In this document: positions 1-7,709 of the stretch, one piece after another | Layout of the letters: the number at the start of each line of letters is the position of its first letter | How positions within the stretch are numbered: the stretch's first letter is position 1 | NCBI GenBank assembly: GCA_036703315.1 | Contig: DATNPH010000258.1 | Span: 1-23,777, forward strand | DNA: 23,777 nucleotides | Reading direction: 5' to 3' | Source: DATNPH01 sp036703315 | GTDB taxonomy: Bacteria; Cyanobacteriota; Cyanobacteriia; Cyanobacteriales; Coleofasciculaceae | Program-made: the position numbers and the translations under genes | The notes under the pieces: model-generated | Told to the model about the DNA's origin: nothing | The model's input: the letters and a program-made list of their open reading frames with translations, nothing else | Databases searched by the model: none

Positions 1-2
1 AA

Positions 3-497
3 CATGAATATATTGATGGGCAAATCTATGGGATGGCAGGGGCAAGCGACCCCCACGTTACCATTGCCCTTAACCTTGCTACGCTTCTCCGTAATCATGT
101 CCGAGGTTCTGGCTGTCGCGTTTACATCTCGGACATGAAAGGGCGAATTGAAGCCCTCAATCGGTTCTACTATCCTGATGTCCTAGTCACCTGCGACCCA
201 CGCGACCTGGAAACCCCCACGTATAAGCGATTTCCTACTCTGATCGTCGAAGTTTTATCTGACTCTACCGAAGCCTTTGATCGAGGGGATAAGTTTGCCG
301 ATTACCAGAACTTAGAGAGCCTACGCGAGTACGTCTTGATTAACACCAAGCGGCAGCGAGTCGAATGCTTCCGACGCAATGATGAAGGGCTGTGGGTTTT
401 GCAGTTCTACACGCCCCAACAAACATCATTTCGGCTCGACAGTATCGGCTTTGAGGGAACACTAGAGGCGCTTTATGAAGATGTAGTATTTGAATAA
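3..497 (+). CDS. Uma2 family endonuclease-fold protein (5' end outside the window)
   Basis: This is a restriction-endonuclease-like PD-(D/E)xK protein of the Uma2 (DUF820) family, which is strongly expanded in cyanobacteria. The reading frame stays open upstream of the first ATG (33) to the window edge. The extra residues HEYIDGQIYGM match the conserved 'YI(D/N)GxIYxM' start of the family, so the gene begins outside the window. Visible core elements are the YYPDVLVTCD strand carrying the catalytic Asp, the LIVEVLSDST strand with the catalytic Glu and its T/S cluster, and the LREYVLI strand. A typical member has about 180-200 residues, so only the first ~20-30 are missing. The cellular role of Uma2 proteins is unsettled; association with mobile or defence regions is common. 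It reads away from the neighbouring PIN/NACHT operon. Confidence 0.85.
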   Translation, partial: HEYIDGQIYGMAGASDPHVTIALNLATLLRNHVRGSGCRVYISDMKGRIEALNRFYYPDVLVTCDPRDLETPTYKRFPTLIVEVLSDSTEAFDRGDKFADYQNLESLREYVLINTKRQRVECFRRNDEGLWVLQFYTPQQTSFRLDSIGFEGTLEALYEDVVFE

Positions 498-597
498 TGC
501 AACAACAGGCTCGATCGCCGTCCGGAAGTGCATTTGTGGCAATAGCGATGGGAGCGATCGCTAATCGCCACCAACACCATTCAGGAAGTAACGTAGT

Positions 598-1071
598 TCA
601 CAAGTGCTTATCTAACAACTTTTGAAACAAACTTTCAGATGCCCAGAAGGATGTATTTTGAAGGTTTTGGACAGCAGTCGGTAGATCGATGAGTTTCATA
701 GTTGCTGCTTGATCTAGAATTCCGAGGATGCCTGTGATGGCAAGCCCTCTTTCTGTCGCGGTGCGTCGTGCCTTCATATCGTCTAGCAAGAGTAAATCTG
801 CATTGAGTTCTTGGGCTAGAAGGATGGCTTCGCGTTCTCCAGGATCGAGTAGATCAAGAATTGCATCCGAAGGTTGGCTGACAGGCTGAATTTTGAGCCA
901 ATCGGGTGGAGTTGCAATCCAAGTTTGCACAGGTGAAGGGGCAGATGCATCGGACAGTTCGCTGTAGACTGCTTGGGGAATGATGATTTGTTGGAACAGT
1001 TCGGGTAAAAGGTTGATGTGACCAATCAGGATGAGGTAGTTGATTGGGGAGGTATTGGAAACAATAATCAT
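598..1071 (-). CDS. DUF3368 PIN-domain nuclease (toxin-like)
   Basis: This 157-residue PIN-domain protein is of the DUF3368 type, a probable Mg2+-dependent ribonuclease and the toxin half of a pair with the UPF0175 gene just upstream. The N-terminal strand reads IVSNTSPINYL: where classical PIN domains have the first catalytic Asp this one has Asn, a variation I believe is common in DUF3368. The other acidic positions are visible in LDPGEREAILLAQEL and LLLLDDMKARRTA. The start ATG overlaps the last 4 bp of the UPF0175 gene, so the two are translationally coupled, and both lie downstream of the NACHT-HEAT gene on the same strand. It is the last gene of the unit; about 100 bp separates it from the Uma2 gene, which reads towards it. 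The family call is firm, while the target RNA is unknown. Confidence 0.85.
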   Translation of the reverse strand: MIIVSNTSPINYLILIGHINLLPELFQQIIIPQAVYSELSDASAPSPVQTWIATPPDWLKIQPVSQPSDAILDLLDPGEREAILLAQELNADLLLLDDMKARRTATERGLAITGILGILDQAATMKLIDLPTAVQNLQNTSFWASESLFQKLLDKHL

Positions 1072-1337
1072 TCCTTGGCTAAAACATTGCGAATGGCTTG
1101 TGCATCCTGCTCCAGGTCGTCTTCAGTGTAGGGTAAGTAGGCTTTTTCACGCTTGAGGAATTTGTAGGTTTCCCAACGGGATGAGAAGTTGAGCATTCGG
1201 CGGACTTGGGCGGCTCCAATGCGTCCTTGGCGATAGTTATCTGCTGCGATGAGTTCCAAAATTCGGCGGGAGATGTTCGCGGGTTGCAGTTGCAGTTGGT
1301 TGGCGATGTCGTCAGGGAGTTCGATCGTGATTTGCAT
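1068..1337 (-). CDS. UPF0175 family protein (antitoxin-like)
   Basis: This 89-residue protein belongs to the UPF0175 family, which is typically encoded directly before DUF3368 PIN proteins and is taken to be the antitoxin/DNA-binding partner. Visible features are the opening QITIELPDDIANQL, a helical middle LELIAADNYRQGRIGAAQVRRML that could form a helix-turn-helix, and the ending FLKREKAYLPYTEDDLEQD, which is typical of the family. The start codon lies 4 bp after the NACHT-HEAT stop codon. The ribosome-binding site (AAGGAGAA, about 1345-1352 on the complement) sits inside the last codons of that upstream gene, so its translation should be coupled to the NTPase. It overlaps the PIN gene by 4 bp. 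A regulatory role on the whole operon is inference. Confidence 0.85.
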   Translation of the reverse strand: MQITIELPDDIANQLQLQPANISRRILELIAADNYRQGRIGAAQVRRMLNFSSRWETYKFLKREKAYLPYTEDDLEQDAQAIRNVLAKE

Positions 1338-1341
1338 CGGA

Positions 1342-4300
1342 TTATTCTCCTTGATCGGTGTCAGCGCTCATAGCGTCAACATAGGTGATGAGAGCTTTAG
1401 CAATGACACTGTCTTCCAAATAGTGTTTTGCAACTTCACCGAGAGCGGCTTTGCTTGCAGTTAGATGTCGCTCTGGATTGAGGAGTTGGCATTTTAACAG
1501 TTGCAGTTGTTTTTTGATCTTTTGCCAGCGGGTCGGATTCGTCTCTTGGATTGCGCTAAATTCGACATCAATGATTTCAACAGCTTGGTCTTCGGTGGTG
1601 GGCTGGTGGGTTTGCTGAAGTTGATGCACCAATTGGCGAAGTTCAGGGATTTGTTGTTTCAGTTTTTCATTGTTTGCGTAATTGTGGGTGTGAGTATGGG
1701 TGCCTTTTTCAAAGTAGTTTTGAGTGTGAATGACACGCTTGGGTTGTTCCGTCACTTTTTTTATCTCCTGGGTAATAATGTTTAGCTTATTATGTAGTAA
1801 ATCTTCTACTCTTTCCATTCTCTGAGGGGGCGGTAACTGGGCGATGTCGTAGTTGTAGAACTGGCAGCGTGATTGGATAGCAGCGATCGCAACGCCAATA
1901 TTATCACTTGGAAATTTGACTTGTAGTTGAAAAAGCTTAGGTAGCGCTTTATAATTTCCAATTTTCTCTAATGCCTCAACAATAATGGCTCGATTTTTGA
2001 AGCTTTCATTCTCCAACGGACTTAATAGCCCTGAAATTGCGATCTCAGTTCCTAATGCTGCTAAATTATAGGCTGCACCACTTTGAGTAAGAGGATCTCC
2101 TTCCTCCAATGCTTTTACCAAAACTGATATTGCTTCTTCTCTGCCTAATTGGGCTAGTACACGAGCTGCATGAAAACGTACTTCGATGTTCTTTTTCTCC
2201 TGTCTAAGAATCGGTAACAGTATTGAGGCTACTTCCCTACTATCAACCCTATTTAGTACATAAATTGCCTGGATACAAACAAATAAATCTTGAGTTATTA
2301 TGCTTCTATGAAGCACAGGTATTAATGTTTCGCTAAATGTCTTCAATTTCCGTTGAATTCTATCTAAGGCAGAAGCCGCACCAGAGCGAATCTCTATCAG
2401 TTGATGTTCAAAGGCTTTCATCAGTACTGGAATTGCTGCTTCAACCTCTAGTTGATTCCATATAAAAAACATACTCGAAGGAAATGGATGCTTTAGAGTC
2501 TCGATTAGTGCTGACGTTCCTACTTCACTGCCTAATCGTAATAGAGCAATCGCAATTTCCAATGAATCATAACAGTCCAAAGATTCCAGTGTTTTACAAT
2601 CTGATTTTTCTAAAGCCTCAATTAGGTCAGGAACCGCTTTTGCATTGCCGATTAGCCCTAACGCTCTAGCCGCACTCCCACGAATACTCATATTCGGATG
2701 GCCTAAAGTTTGCTGTAACTCTGGAATCGCTGCTTCGCCACCAATTTGCCCCAATGCTTCAGCAGCACTTAAGCGAATAGAAAAGTCTCCATCATTTTTC
2801 AAAGTTTGGATTAAGTCTGGAATCGCTGCTTCACTACGGATCTGACCTAGCGCTCTAGCTGCATTCAAACGAACGTGTCTGTCTGTATCCACTAGAGCTT
2901 CTACCAGATTTGAAACTGCTACTTCATCTCCGATTTTCCCTAGTGCAAGAGCAGCACTACCACGAACCGTAGAATCTTCATCCTTCTCTAAAATGTCTAA
3001 CAAGATTGGAATTGCTGACTTATTACCTAGTTGTCCTAAAATTGCTATGACGCTTCTGCGAATATAACAATTATCATCTGTTGTTAGAATATCGAACATT
3101 GCTTTAGTTGCTGCATCGCTACTAATCTGCCCTAAAGCCTTAATTACGCTCTCTTTGACTTCAACAGTATTTCTATTTAGAGCTTTTAGTAGTATGGGGA
3201 TAGCAGCATCACTACCAATTCTGCCTAACGCTTCAATAGCCTTTTGACGAACAGAAGATTTTGGATGTTTTTCTATAGCTTCAAATAAAGCCCAGACAGC
3301 TCTCTCACTATTTAACAGTTCCAAGGCAGAGATTGCTTTACCACAAATAGTAAATTCAGGGTTTTCCAGAGCCTTTGAAAGTGCTGTAATCCCATTTGTA
3401 TGTCCTAATTTTTCCAATTCATAAGCTGCCTTTAGATAAACATTCCAATCCTTCTGTTGTTCTAGGGCTTTCAATAGTGCTGAAATCGCTGCTTTGCCAC
3501 CTATTGCTCCTAATGCGGAAACTGCTGCTAAACGGACAAAATAAGCTGTATCATCCAAGGCTTTCTTTAGTCCAGGAACTACAGTTTCGCTGCCAATTTT
3601 TCCTAGTGCGGTAACTGTAGCCCAGCGAACAGTGAAAACTGGATCATCGTCTAAGGCTTTCAGGAGTGCTGGAACTGCCGTTTCATTGCCGATTTCCCCC
3701 AAAGCTTCTGCTGCCTTCTCACGAACATTAGGTGCTTGATCTTTTAGAAGTAGAAGATCGAGTAGTGTGGCGATCGCATATTCAGAACGAGTGATGCCTA
3801 GAAGCTCTGCTTTAAGTAAGGAAGGTGGGTTTAAGCTAGTAATGAGTTCAATGGTTTGTGGCTGGCATACTGGTTTGACCTGCCCTGCCAACCTTGCACC
3901 CAAATACAAATCTACTTTTAGCGCCAGATCTATTAGCTGTTGTGCCAGATTTTCAGTTATTTCTGGCAGCCCAAGCATGATGGCGATCGGCTCTGTCCAC
4001 TTCAAGTAGTTGAGATAATGACACTTCAGTTTCGTCTCACCTTCTTCATCCCTCAGAAGTTCAGGTAAATATTGCAGCAAGTATTCCGCCGCATAGTATT
4101 CCTGAATTAGTTGATGGTGAAAACTAACTTCCCTATCAGAGACTCTTTCCAAAAGGTGATACTTGAGTAACTCTTCAATCCGGGATGAAGCACCATGAAG
4201 ATCGCCAAACTTTTCAGCAAGCACTTTTTCTGCTCGGTCGTCAGAGATTACCAAGCCAGGTGCGGTTGCCTCCGGAGAGTTCAGCATTGTGAACGCCAGA

Positions 4301-5202
4301 TGTTTCAACCAAGGATTCCAAGCTTTGCGACGCTCATCTGTAACGGGTGCGTCTTCCTTATATTTTTTGAAAGACGGAAAAAATTGACGGAATGCCTCTC
4401 CCAAAGTCTCTACAACAGCGTCTGCCTCCTGAAACAAGTGATACAGCATCCACAAAACAAAGGGCGTGCGGCTTAACTCTCGATTATCTCGGCTCAACAG
4501 TTGCAACACCTGTTGCGCTTGACCGGGCATACATTCTCGCAAAAAGCGATCGATTTCTGGAGGGGTAGGTGGTTGAACTTCTAACCTTCTTTTGATGCCC
4601 AAATCGCCGCTACCTAGCTCTCGCGTTGTGCAGATGAGTGGTATTTCATCGCACTCCTCACGAAATACTTTCAGTTGTGTACGAACTGTGTCTGCTGGCA
4701 TCTCGTTCAAGCCATCCAAGAGCAGAATCAGCCGTTTCTGAAACAATAGTTCTTCAACTTCTGGAATTTTCAGTCGTAGTTGTGGCTTAAGGGCATCTCT
4801 AATCAGAGTCAACATCCCTGAAGGATCTTCAGAGCTAGAAAAACGGACGTTGTACCTTTTCAACGGAACCAGCACTGGAATTCGAGGTTCTGCTTTCCCA
4901 AGCTCTTCTTTTGCAAAACTGAGCAAACAACGCAAAAGCGCGGTTGATTTGCCGACACCTGGCGAACCTACCAGCAAAATATGCTCAGATTCGACGTAAT
5001 TCTGGATTCCCTTAAGTATTGACAGTGAAACTATTTGCGGCTTTTCCCCTGATTTCTTCTCCTCAGTTTGCACCATCTGCTCAAATGAGAAGGTTGCCTG
5101 TTGATCCGCGATCGTTTCAGTCAAAGCATCCACAGCCCACCACTGCTCGTAGCGGCAGCAGATTTTTTGTAAATAGCGCTGAAACTCGCTAAGGGCAATC
5201 AT
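1342..5202 (-). CDS. NACHT-domain STAND NTPase with HEAT (PBS-lyase type) repeats
   Basis: This is a 1286-residue NLR-like signalling NTPase. Residues 1-75 form a family-specific head (FQRYLQKICCRYEQWW). The NACHT core follows: Walker A GSPGVGKST at 79-87, Walker B LILLLD ending at Asp163 in the context DGLNEMP, and sensor Arg194 in LICTTR. A winged-helix region ends with FHHQLIQEYYAAEYLL near 361. From about 470 to 1110 there are some 20 HEAT repeats of the form 'VR..AA.ALG.IG...A(I/V)P.LL.AL'. The C-terminus (from 1173, after a GTHTHTH stretch) is a helical module that recurs in cyanobacterial NACHT and pentapeptide proteins. No nuclease or TIR effector domain is visible in the chain. Bacterial NACHT proteins include antiphage sensors; defence is inferred here. 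The gene leads a unit with UPF0175 and DUF3368 and is divergent from a second toxin-antitoxin pair. Start ATG 5202 has no strong Shine-Dalgarno. Confidence 0.9.
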   Translation of the reverse strand: MIALSEFQRYLQKICCRYEQWWAVDALTETIADQQATFSFEQMVQTEEKKSGEKPQIVSLSILKGIQNYVESEHILLVGSPGVGKSTALLRCLLSFAKEELGKAEPRIPVLVPLKRYNVRFSSSEDPSGMLTLIRDALKPQLRLKIPEVEELLFQKRLILLLDGLNEMPADTVRTQLKVFREECDEIPLICTTRELGSGDLGIKRRLEVQPPTPPEIDRFLRECMPGQAQQVLQLLSRDNRELSRTPFVLWMLYHLFQEADAVVETLGEAFRQFFPSFKKYKEDAPVTDERRKAWNPWLKHLAFTMLNSPEATAPGLVISDDRAEKVLAEKFGDLHGASSRIEELLKYHLLERVSDREVSFHHQLIQEYYAAEYLLQYLPELLRDEEGETKLKCHYLNYLKWTEPIAIMLGLPEITENLAQQLIDLALKVDLYLGARLAGQVKPVCQPQTIELITSLNPPSLLKAELLGITRSEYAIATLLDLLLLKDQAPNVREKAAEALGEIGNETAVPALLKALDDDPVFTVRWATVTALGKIGSETVVPGLKKALDDTAYFVRLAAVSALGAIGGKAAISALLKALEQQKDWNVYLKAAYELEKLGHTNGITALSKALENPEFTICGKAISALELLNSERAVWALFEAIEKHPKSSVRQKAIEALGRIGSDAAIPILLKALNRNTVEVKESVIKALGQISSDAATKAMFDILTTDDNCYIRRSVIAILGQLGNKSAIPILLDILEKDEDSTVRGSAALALGKIGDEVAVSNLVEALVDTDRHVRLNAARALGQIRSEAAIPDLIQTLKNDGDFSIRLSAAEALGQIGGEAAIPELQQTLGHPNMSIRGSAARALGLIGNAKAVPDLIEALEKSDCKTLESLDCYDSLEIAIALLRLGSEVGTSALIETLKHPFPSSMFFIWNQLEVEAAIPVLMKAFEHQLIEIRSGAASALDRIQRKLKTFSETLIPVLHRSIITQDLFVCIQAIYVLNRVDSREVASILLPILRQEKKNIEVRFHAARVLAQLGREEAISVLVKALEEGDPLTQSGAAYNLAALGTEIAISGLLSPLENESFKNRAIIVEALEKIGNYKALPKLFQLQVKFPSDNIGVAIAAIQSRCQFYNYDIAQLPPPQRMERVEDLLHNKLNIITQEIKKVTEQPKRVIHTQNYFEKGTHTHTHNYANNEKLKQQIPELRQLVHQLQQTHQPTTEDQAVEIIDVEFSAIQETNPTRWQKIKKQLQLLKCQLLNPERHLTASKAALGEVAKHYLEDSVIAKALITYVDAMSADTDQGE

Positions 5203-5391
5203 GCGAGAGTGAAGTTATATCTTCTCAAGAGAGTCTTCTCTATGATAGGCAGGCTATCTGGCATGATGCCTAGATGAAATAGGTGCAGGGATTGAGAGCT
5301 GAGAGTCTACTGAGCGATCGTAGCGTAAGTGAACTAACAGCCAATGAATAAGAAACAAGAAACATAGTGGGGGCTTGATGTCGTCTTTCAA

Positions 5392-5422
5392 CCTTACAAT
5401 TGAGTAAGGAAGCTTTGTAAGG
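5392..5422 (+). promoter_or_regulatory. Candidate operator overlapping the AbrB-type antitoxin leader
   Basis: The 229-bp gap between the divergent NACHT gene and the antitoxin contains CCTTAC (5392-5397), GTAAGG (5404-5409) and GTAAGG (5417-5422). That is an inverted pair with a 6-bp spacer plus a third half-site. The third half-site supplies the Shine-Dalgarno (AGGA, 8 bp before ATG 5432), and TACAAT at 5395-5400 resembles a -10 box. MazE/AbrB antitoxins normally autoregulate through such sites. Whether this site also controls the NACHT operon is inference. A weaker hairpin (GATAG/CTATC) lies near 5240-5260. Confidence 0.4.
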
Positions 5423-5431
5423 AACATTGCC

Positions 5432-5677
5432 ATGTCCATTGCAACAGTCACAACTAAGGGACAAATCACCATCCCCAAGGAAATTCGAGATTACCTGAAA
5501 CTAGAAACGGGTAGCAAAATTGAATTTGTAATTGATGAAAGCGGTAATGTCAAAATTGTTCCGCTCAATGTCCCGGTTGAAGCCTTGTCTGGAGTTTTGC
5601 ATCGTCCTGGTATGAAGACTGCAACGATAGAGGAGATGGAGATAGCAATCGCAGAGGGTGCGCGTGATTGGACTTGA
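5432..5677 (+). CDS. AbrB/MazE-type antitoxin (SpoVT-AbrB fold)
   Basis: This 81-residue protein has an N-terminal swapped-hairpin AbrB/MazE DNA-binding domain. The line IATVTTKGQITIPKEIRDYL is the hallmark of the fold, followed by GSKIEFVIDESGNVKIVPL. Residues from about 50 (LSGVLHRPGMKTATIEEME) form the tail that typically wraps the cognate PIN toxin. It lies directly before a VapC-type PIN gene and overlaps it by 20 bp, the usual antitoxin-first arrangement. The ATG at 5432 is preceded by AGGA with good spacing. It probably represses its own promoter, perhaps with the toxin as co-repressor. The divergent NACHT gene starts 229 bp away, so cross-regulation is possible but unproven. Confidence 0.9.
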   Translation: MSIATVTTKGQITIPKEIRDYLKLETGSKIEFVIDESGNVKIVPLNVPVEALSGVLHRPGMKTATIEEMEIAIAEGARDWT

Positions 5678-6050
5678 TACAAATGTCCTAATTCGCTATC
5701 TCACCCGAGACGATCTTGACCAATGGGAACGAGCTTCTCAAAGCATTCAAGAAAATCAACCTTGTTTTATTAGCAATGTTGCTTTATGTGAGGTGGTGTG
5801 GGTTCTTAGAGGACGACCTTATCAATTTGGCAAAGATGAAATCCTCACCATTTTGGAGATGATGGTGCAAAGTTCGGGCTTTGAATTTGAAAACCGTTCT
5901 GTGGTTTACCAAGCCTTACAACGGACCAAGCAGGGACGAGCTGATTTTTCGGACTATCTAATTGGAGCGATCGCCCGACAGATAGGCTGTACTGAAACCG
6001 TAACCTTCGATCAAAAGTTGCAAGGAGAGCAAGGATTCCATTGCCTGTAA
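5658..6050 (+). CDS. VapC-type PIN-domain ribonuclease toxin
   Basis: This 130-residue PIN toxin pairs with the AbrB-type antitoxin. The four acidic positions are visible: Asp in VIGLDTNVLIRYL, Glu in SNVALCEVVWVL, and two Asp in ADFSDYLIGAIA and TVTFDQKLQ. Unlike the DUF3368 copy at the left, this is a canonical active-site set. The start is a GTG at 5658 or, two codons later, a GTG at 5664. Both overlap the antitoxin gene, so translation is coupled. Such toxins cleave tRNA or other RNAs when the antitoxin is lost. The pair could be a stability module for the island or part of the response of the neighbouring NACHT system; the sequence alone does not decide. Confidence 0.9.
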   Translation: MRVIGLDTNVLIRYLTRDDLDQWERASQSIQENQPCFISNVALCEVVWVLRGRPYQFGKDEILTILEMMVQSSGFEFENRSVVYQALQRTKQGRADFSDYLIGAIARQIGCTETVTFDQKLQGEQGFHCL

Positions 6051-6115
6051 GAATGATTACCCAAGCAGGAGTTGAGACAAGCAGTGGACTTTATTGACGA
6101 GTATTTGAGTGGGCA

Positions 6116-6156
6116 TGTGTCGTTCCCAGCCTACTAGGGTTGAGGCTGGGGACACA
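6116..6156. repeat. Palindromic hairpin between convergent genes
   Basis: TGTGTC..CCCAGCCT (from 6116) pairs with AGGCTGGG-GACACA (to 6156) around a 10-nt loop. It lies between the convergent PIN toxin (ends 6050) and hydrolase (ends 6184), so it may act as a bidirectional terminator. It also resembles the 'GTCGTTCCCAG' short palindromes dispersed in cyanobacterial genomes. There is no T-run. The bases just before it (about 6058-6115) read KQELRQAVDFIDEYLSG in one frame, possibly a small gene remnant. Confidence 0.5.
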
Positions 6157-6183
6157 GGCGGTTGCATTGTACGGAATGCCCCG

Positions 6184-7014
6184 CTACGCCGTAAACCAAT
6201 CCAGCGCGGAGTCCGCGATCGCAGGAGGAATCGTGTGGGGACCGTCGAACTCCCGATAAAGCACATCGTAGCCAGCACCCTGCACCTGCGGCACTATCTT
6301 GCGGCTACAAACGTCGATCGGTAAAACAGAGTCTCGTGTGCCGTGCGAAATAAACAGGCGCGGTTCACCAACCTGTGAAGCTGGTGCCATAAACCCAGGC
6401 GAGAACGCTATGACATGGGTGAACAAGTCACCGTTAGTGATGCCGACACTTAGCGCATAGGAAGCCCCGTCCGAGAAGCCCTCGATCGCAATGCGACTGG
6501 GGTCTATAGCGTAGCGGCTGAACGTCTGCGCCAGCGCTTGGTCGATCAAGGTGATATCAGGGCCGTACTGACCGAACAGCACATCCCACGTCTGGCGGCG
6601 CGAGGCAGGTGCTAGCAGGATGAGTCCAGCCGCATCAGCGAGATTTCGGAACGGAGTCAATCCGCCAGGTGCATCGCCCCCTGCGCCGTGCATCATCACC
6701 ACCAACGGTGCGGGTCGGGAAGCTTGGTAGTTTTTAGGCACATAGAGGAGTCCGTCGCGCTTGGTGGAAAGTCCCAATGGTTGCAGACCAACTGGTGCTG
6801 TTCCCGTCGGCTGCATTGGTCGCGCCAGTAGGCGTCCGTTCATAGATGCCTGTCTATCCTGATTCTTTCGTTTGTCTGTGTTCATTGATATATTTTTCTC
6901 CATAGACTCGGTGGCGCATCCCGCTCCCACGGCCCCAGTAATACTTGCTAAAAAGATTCCAAGTAGGTGCCTTCGCGTTAATCGTGGACAGATGTCAGTG
7001 TTCTGCCTCAGCAT
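6184..7014 (-). CDS. Exported alpha/beta hydrolase, PHB depolymerase/LpqC-like esterase
   Basis: This is a probable secreted or lipid-anchored serine esterase. Of several possible starts I chose ATG 7014 (AGGAG about 13 nt upstream), giving 276 residues. TTG 7065 and GTG 7062 would add 17. The N-terminus carries a twin-arginine-like signal: LTRRHLLGIFLASITGAVGAGC has Arg-Arg, a hydrophobic stretch and a lipobox-like GAGC. The hydrolase core shows APLVVMMHGAGGDA (oxyanion region), the nucleophile elbow GFSDG, the acid Asp in HGTRDSVLP and the His in GPHTIPP, so the triad is complete. The family includes esterases and depolymerases of polyhydroxybutyrate-like substrates; the actual substrate is unknown. 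It stands alone, convergent with the PIN toxin gene. Confidence 0.8.
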   Translation of the reverse strand: MLRQNTDICPRLTRRHLLGIFLASITGAVGAGCATESMEKNISMNTDKRKNQDRQASMNGRLLARPMQPTGTAPVGLQPLGLSTKRDGLLYVPKNYQASRPAPLVVMMHGAGGDAPGGLTPFRNLADAAGLILLAPASRRQTWDVLFGQYGPDITLIDQALAQTFSRYAIDPSRIAIEGFSDGASYALSVGITNGDLFTHVIAFSPGFMAPASQVGEPRLFISHGTRDSVLPIDVCSRKIVPQVQGAGYDVLYREFDGPHTIPPAIADSALDWFTA

Positions 7015-7142
7015 GATGCCAGAGCTTCTCCTGTTATGAAAAGCGAATTTTTCTCCCGCCACCAATGAGAGCAGATGACATCTTGCACTGAATAAGCGAA
7101 CTGTTCTCGATTAGCCATGTGAGCATTTCTTATAAGGTGAAA

Positions 7143-7225
7143 TCGCATAAAGTCCGCGAGCTGCGCTTCCCTTCGGGAATGCCAAAGGCAAACGATCCTC
7201 TCGCGAGAGCGATCGCGATCCTGAG
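7143..7225. repeat. GC-rich dispersed palindromic repeat
   Basis: This is a run of short palindromes typical of cyanobacterial intergenic repeats. It contains CTTCCCTTCGGGAATG, the perfect 12-bp palindrome CTCTCGCGAGAG (7198-7209) and overlapping GCGATCGCGATC. It lies upstream of the hydrolase gene with no ORF over it. Together with the two remnants that follow, it occupies a 0.9-kb stretch (7066-7991) without an intact gene. Confidence 0.55.
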
Positions 7226-7302
7226 GTGAAAAGATGAAAACAAATAATTGCTAACTTACCTTCTGGAAAGGATGAGCATCCCTAATGTTGTCGTTAAAAT
7301 AC

Positions 7303-7440
7303 TTACCATGTGATGGGGCATTCATTAAGTCCGCATAAACCACAGCAGACATTCGCATCAAAAGAAAAAATACAAGTTTTCCATATTTCAGCTAATTCTT
7401 CCGGTGTTGGCTTGTAGTAGCCACGGAATAAATCTTGCAT
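7303..7440 (-). pseudogene. N-terminal remnant of a PIN-like (PIN_8) protein gene
   Basis: From ATG 7440 the complement reads MQDLFRGYYKPTPEELAEIW and then KTCIFSFDANV. This matches the start of PIN_8-type proteins ('LF.GYY.PT.EEF..iW..c.F.FDANVLLNLY'). Directly after FDANV the frame is lost: a one-base shift would restore LLWFMRT, then stops follow in all readings. Only the first strand of the nuclease, with its Asp, survives, out of a protein normally several hundred residues long. In-frame codons continue upstream to a stop at 7501-7503. This is a decayed third PIN gene in the same neighbourhood. The identification rests on one conserved motif. Confidence 0.6.
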
Positions 7441-7604
7441 ATCTAGTTGCTGATTTACGCTTACTTTGGACTCAGGCTTGAATTTATTTTTACCTAGCTT
7501 TTAAGGCAAGTTCCTCTTTCTCGAATAGGGTTATGGCTTATTTATCCGTCTGCCTAGAGAAACAGTTAACCTTAACCCCTTTTGTTATCATGAATACAAA
7601 AACT

Positions 7605-7620
7605 GTTGACTATAGTCAAC
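7605..7620. promoter_or_regulatory. Perfect 16-bp palindrome GTTGACTATAGTCAAC
   Basis: GTTGACTATAGTCAAC is its own reverse complement and has the size of a dimeric repressor site (for example MarR or TetR type). No intact gene starts beside it; the nearest features are a PIN_8 remnant on one side and a frameshifted small gene on the other. It may be a leftover operator. No bound factor can be named. Confidence 0.35.
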
Positions 7621-7709
7621 TGTAACTAACAGAAAGAAACCTCCGCTACTGGGAGAGCGGGGGCGGAAGTGTTGTAAAGGCAAAGTTCTCGAATGGCTGT
7701 AGCCTTTCA

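Noticed and set aside
2440..4476. Several plus-strand ORFs of 60-90 codons opposite the NACHT-HEAT gene.
   Set aside because: They are shadows of the repeated HEAT codons on the opposite strand.
7640..7680. GGGGGCGGAAGTG as part of a glutamine riboswitch-like (glnA/downstream-peptide) motif.
   Set aside because: The remaining conserved elements are missing and no downstream small peptide or nitrogen gene follows.
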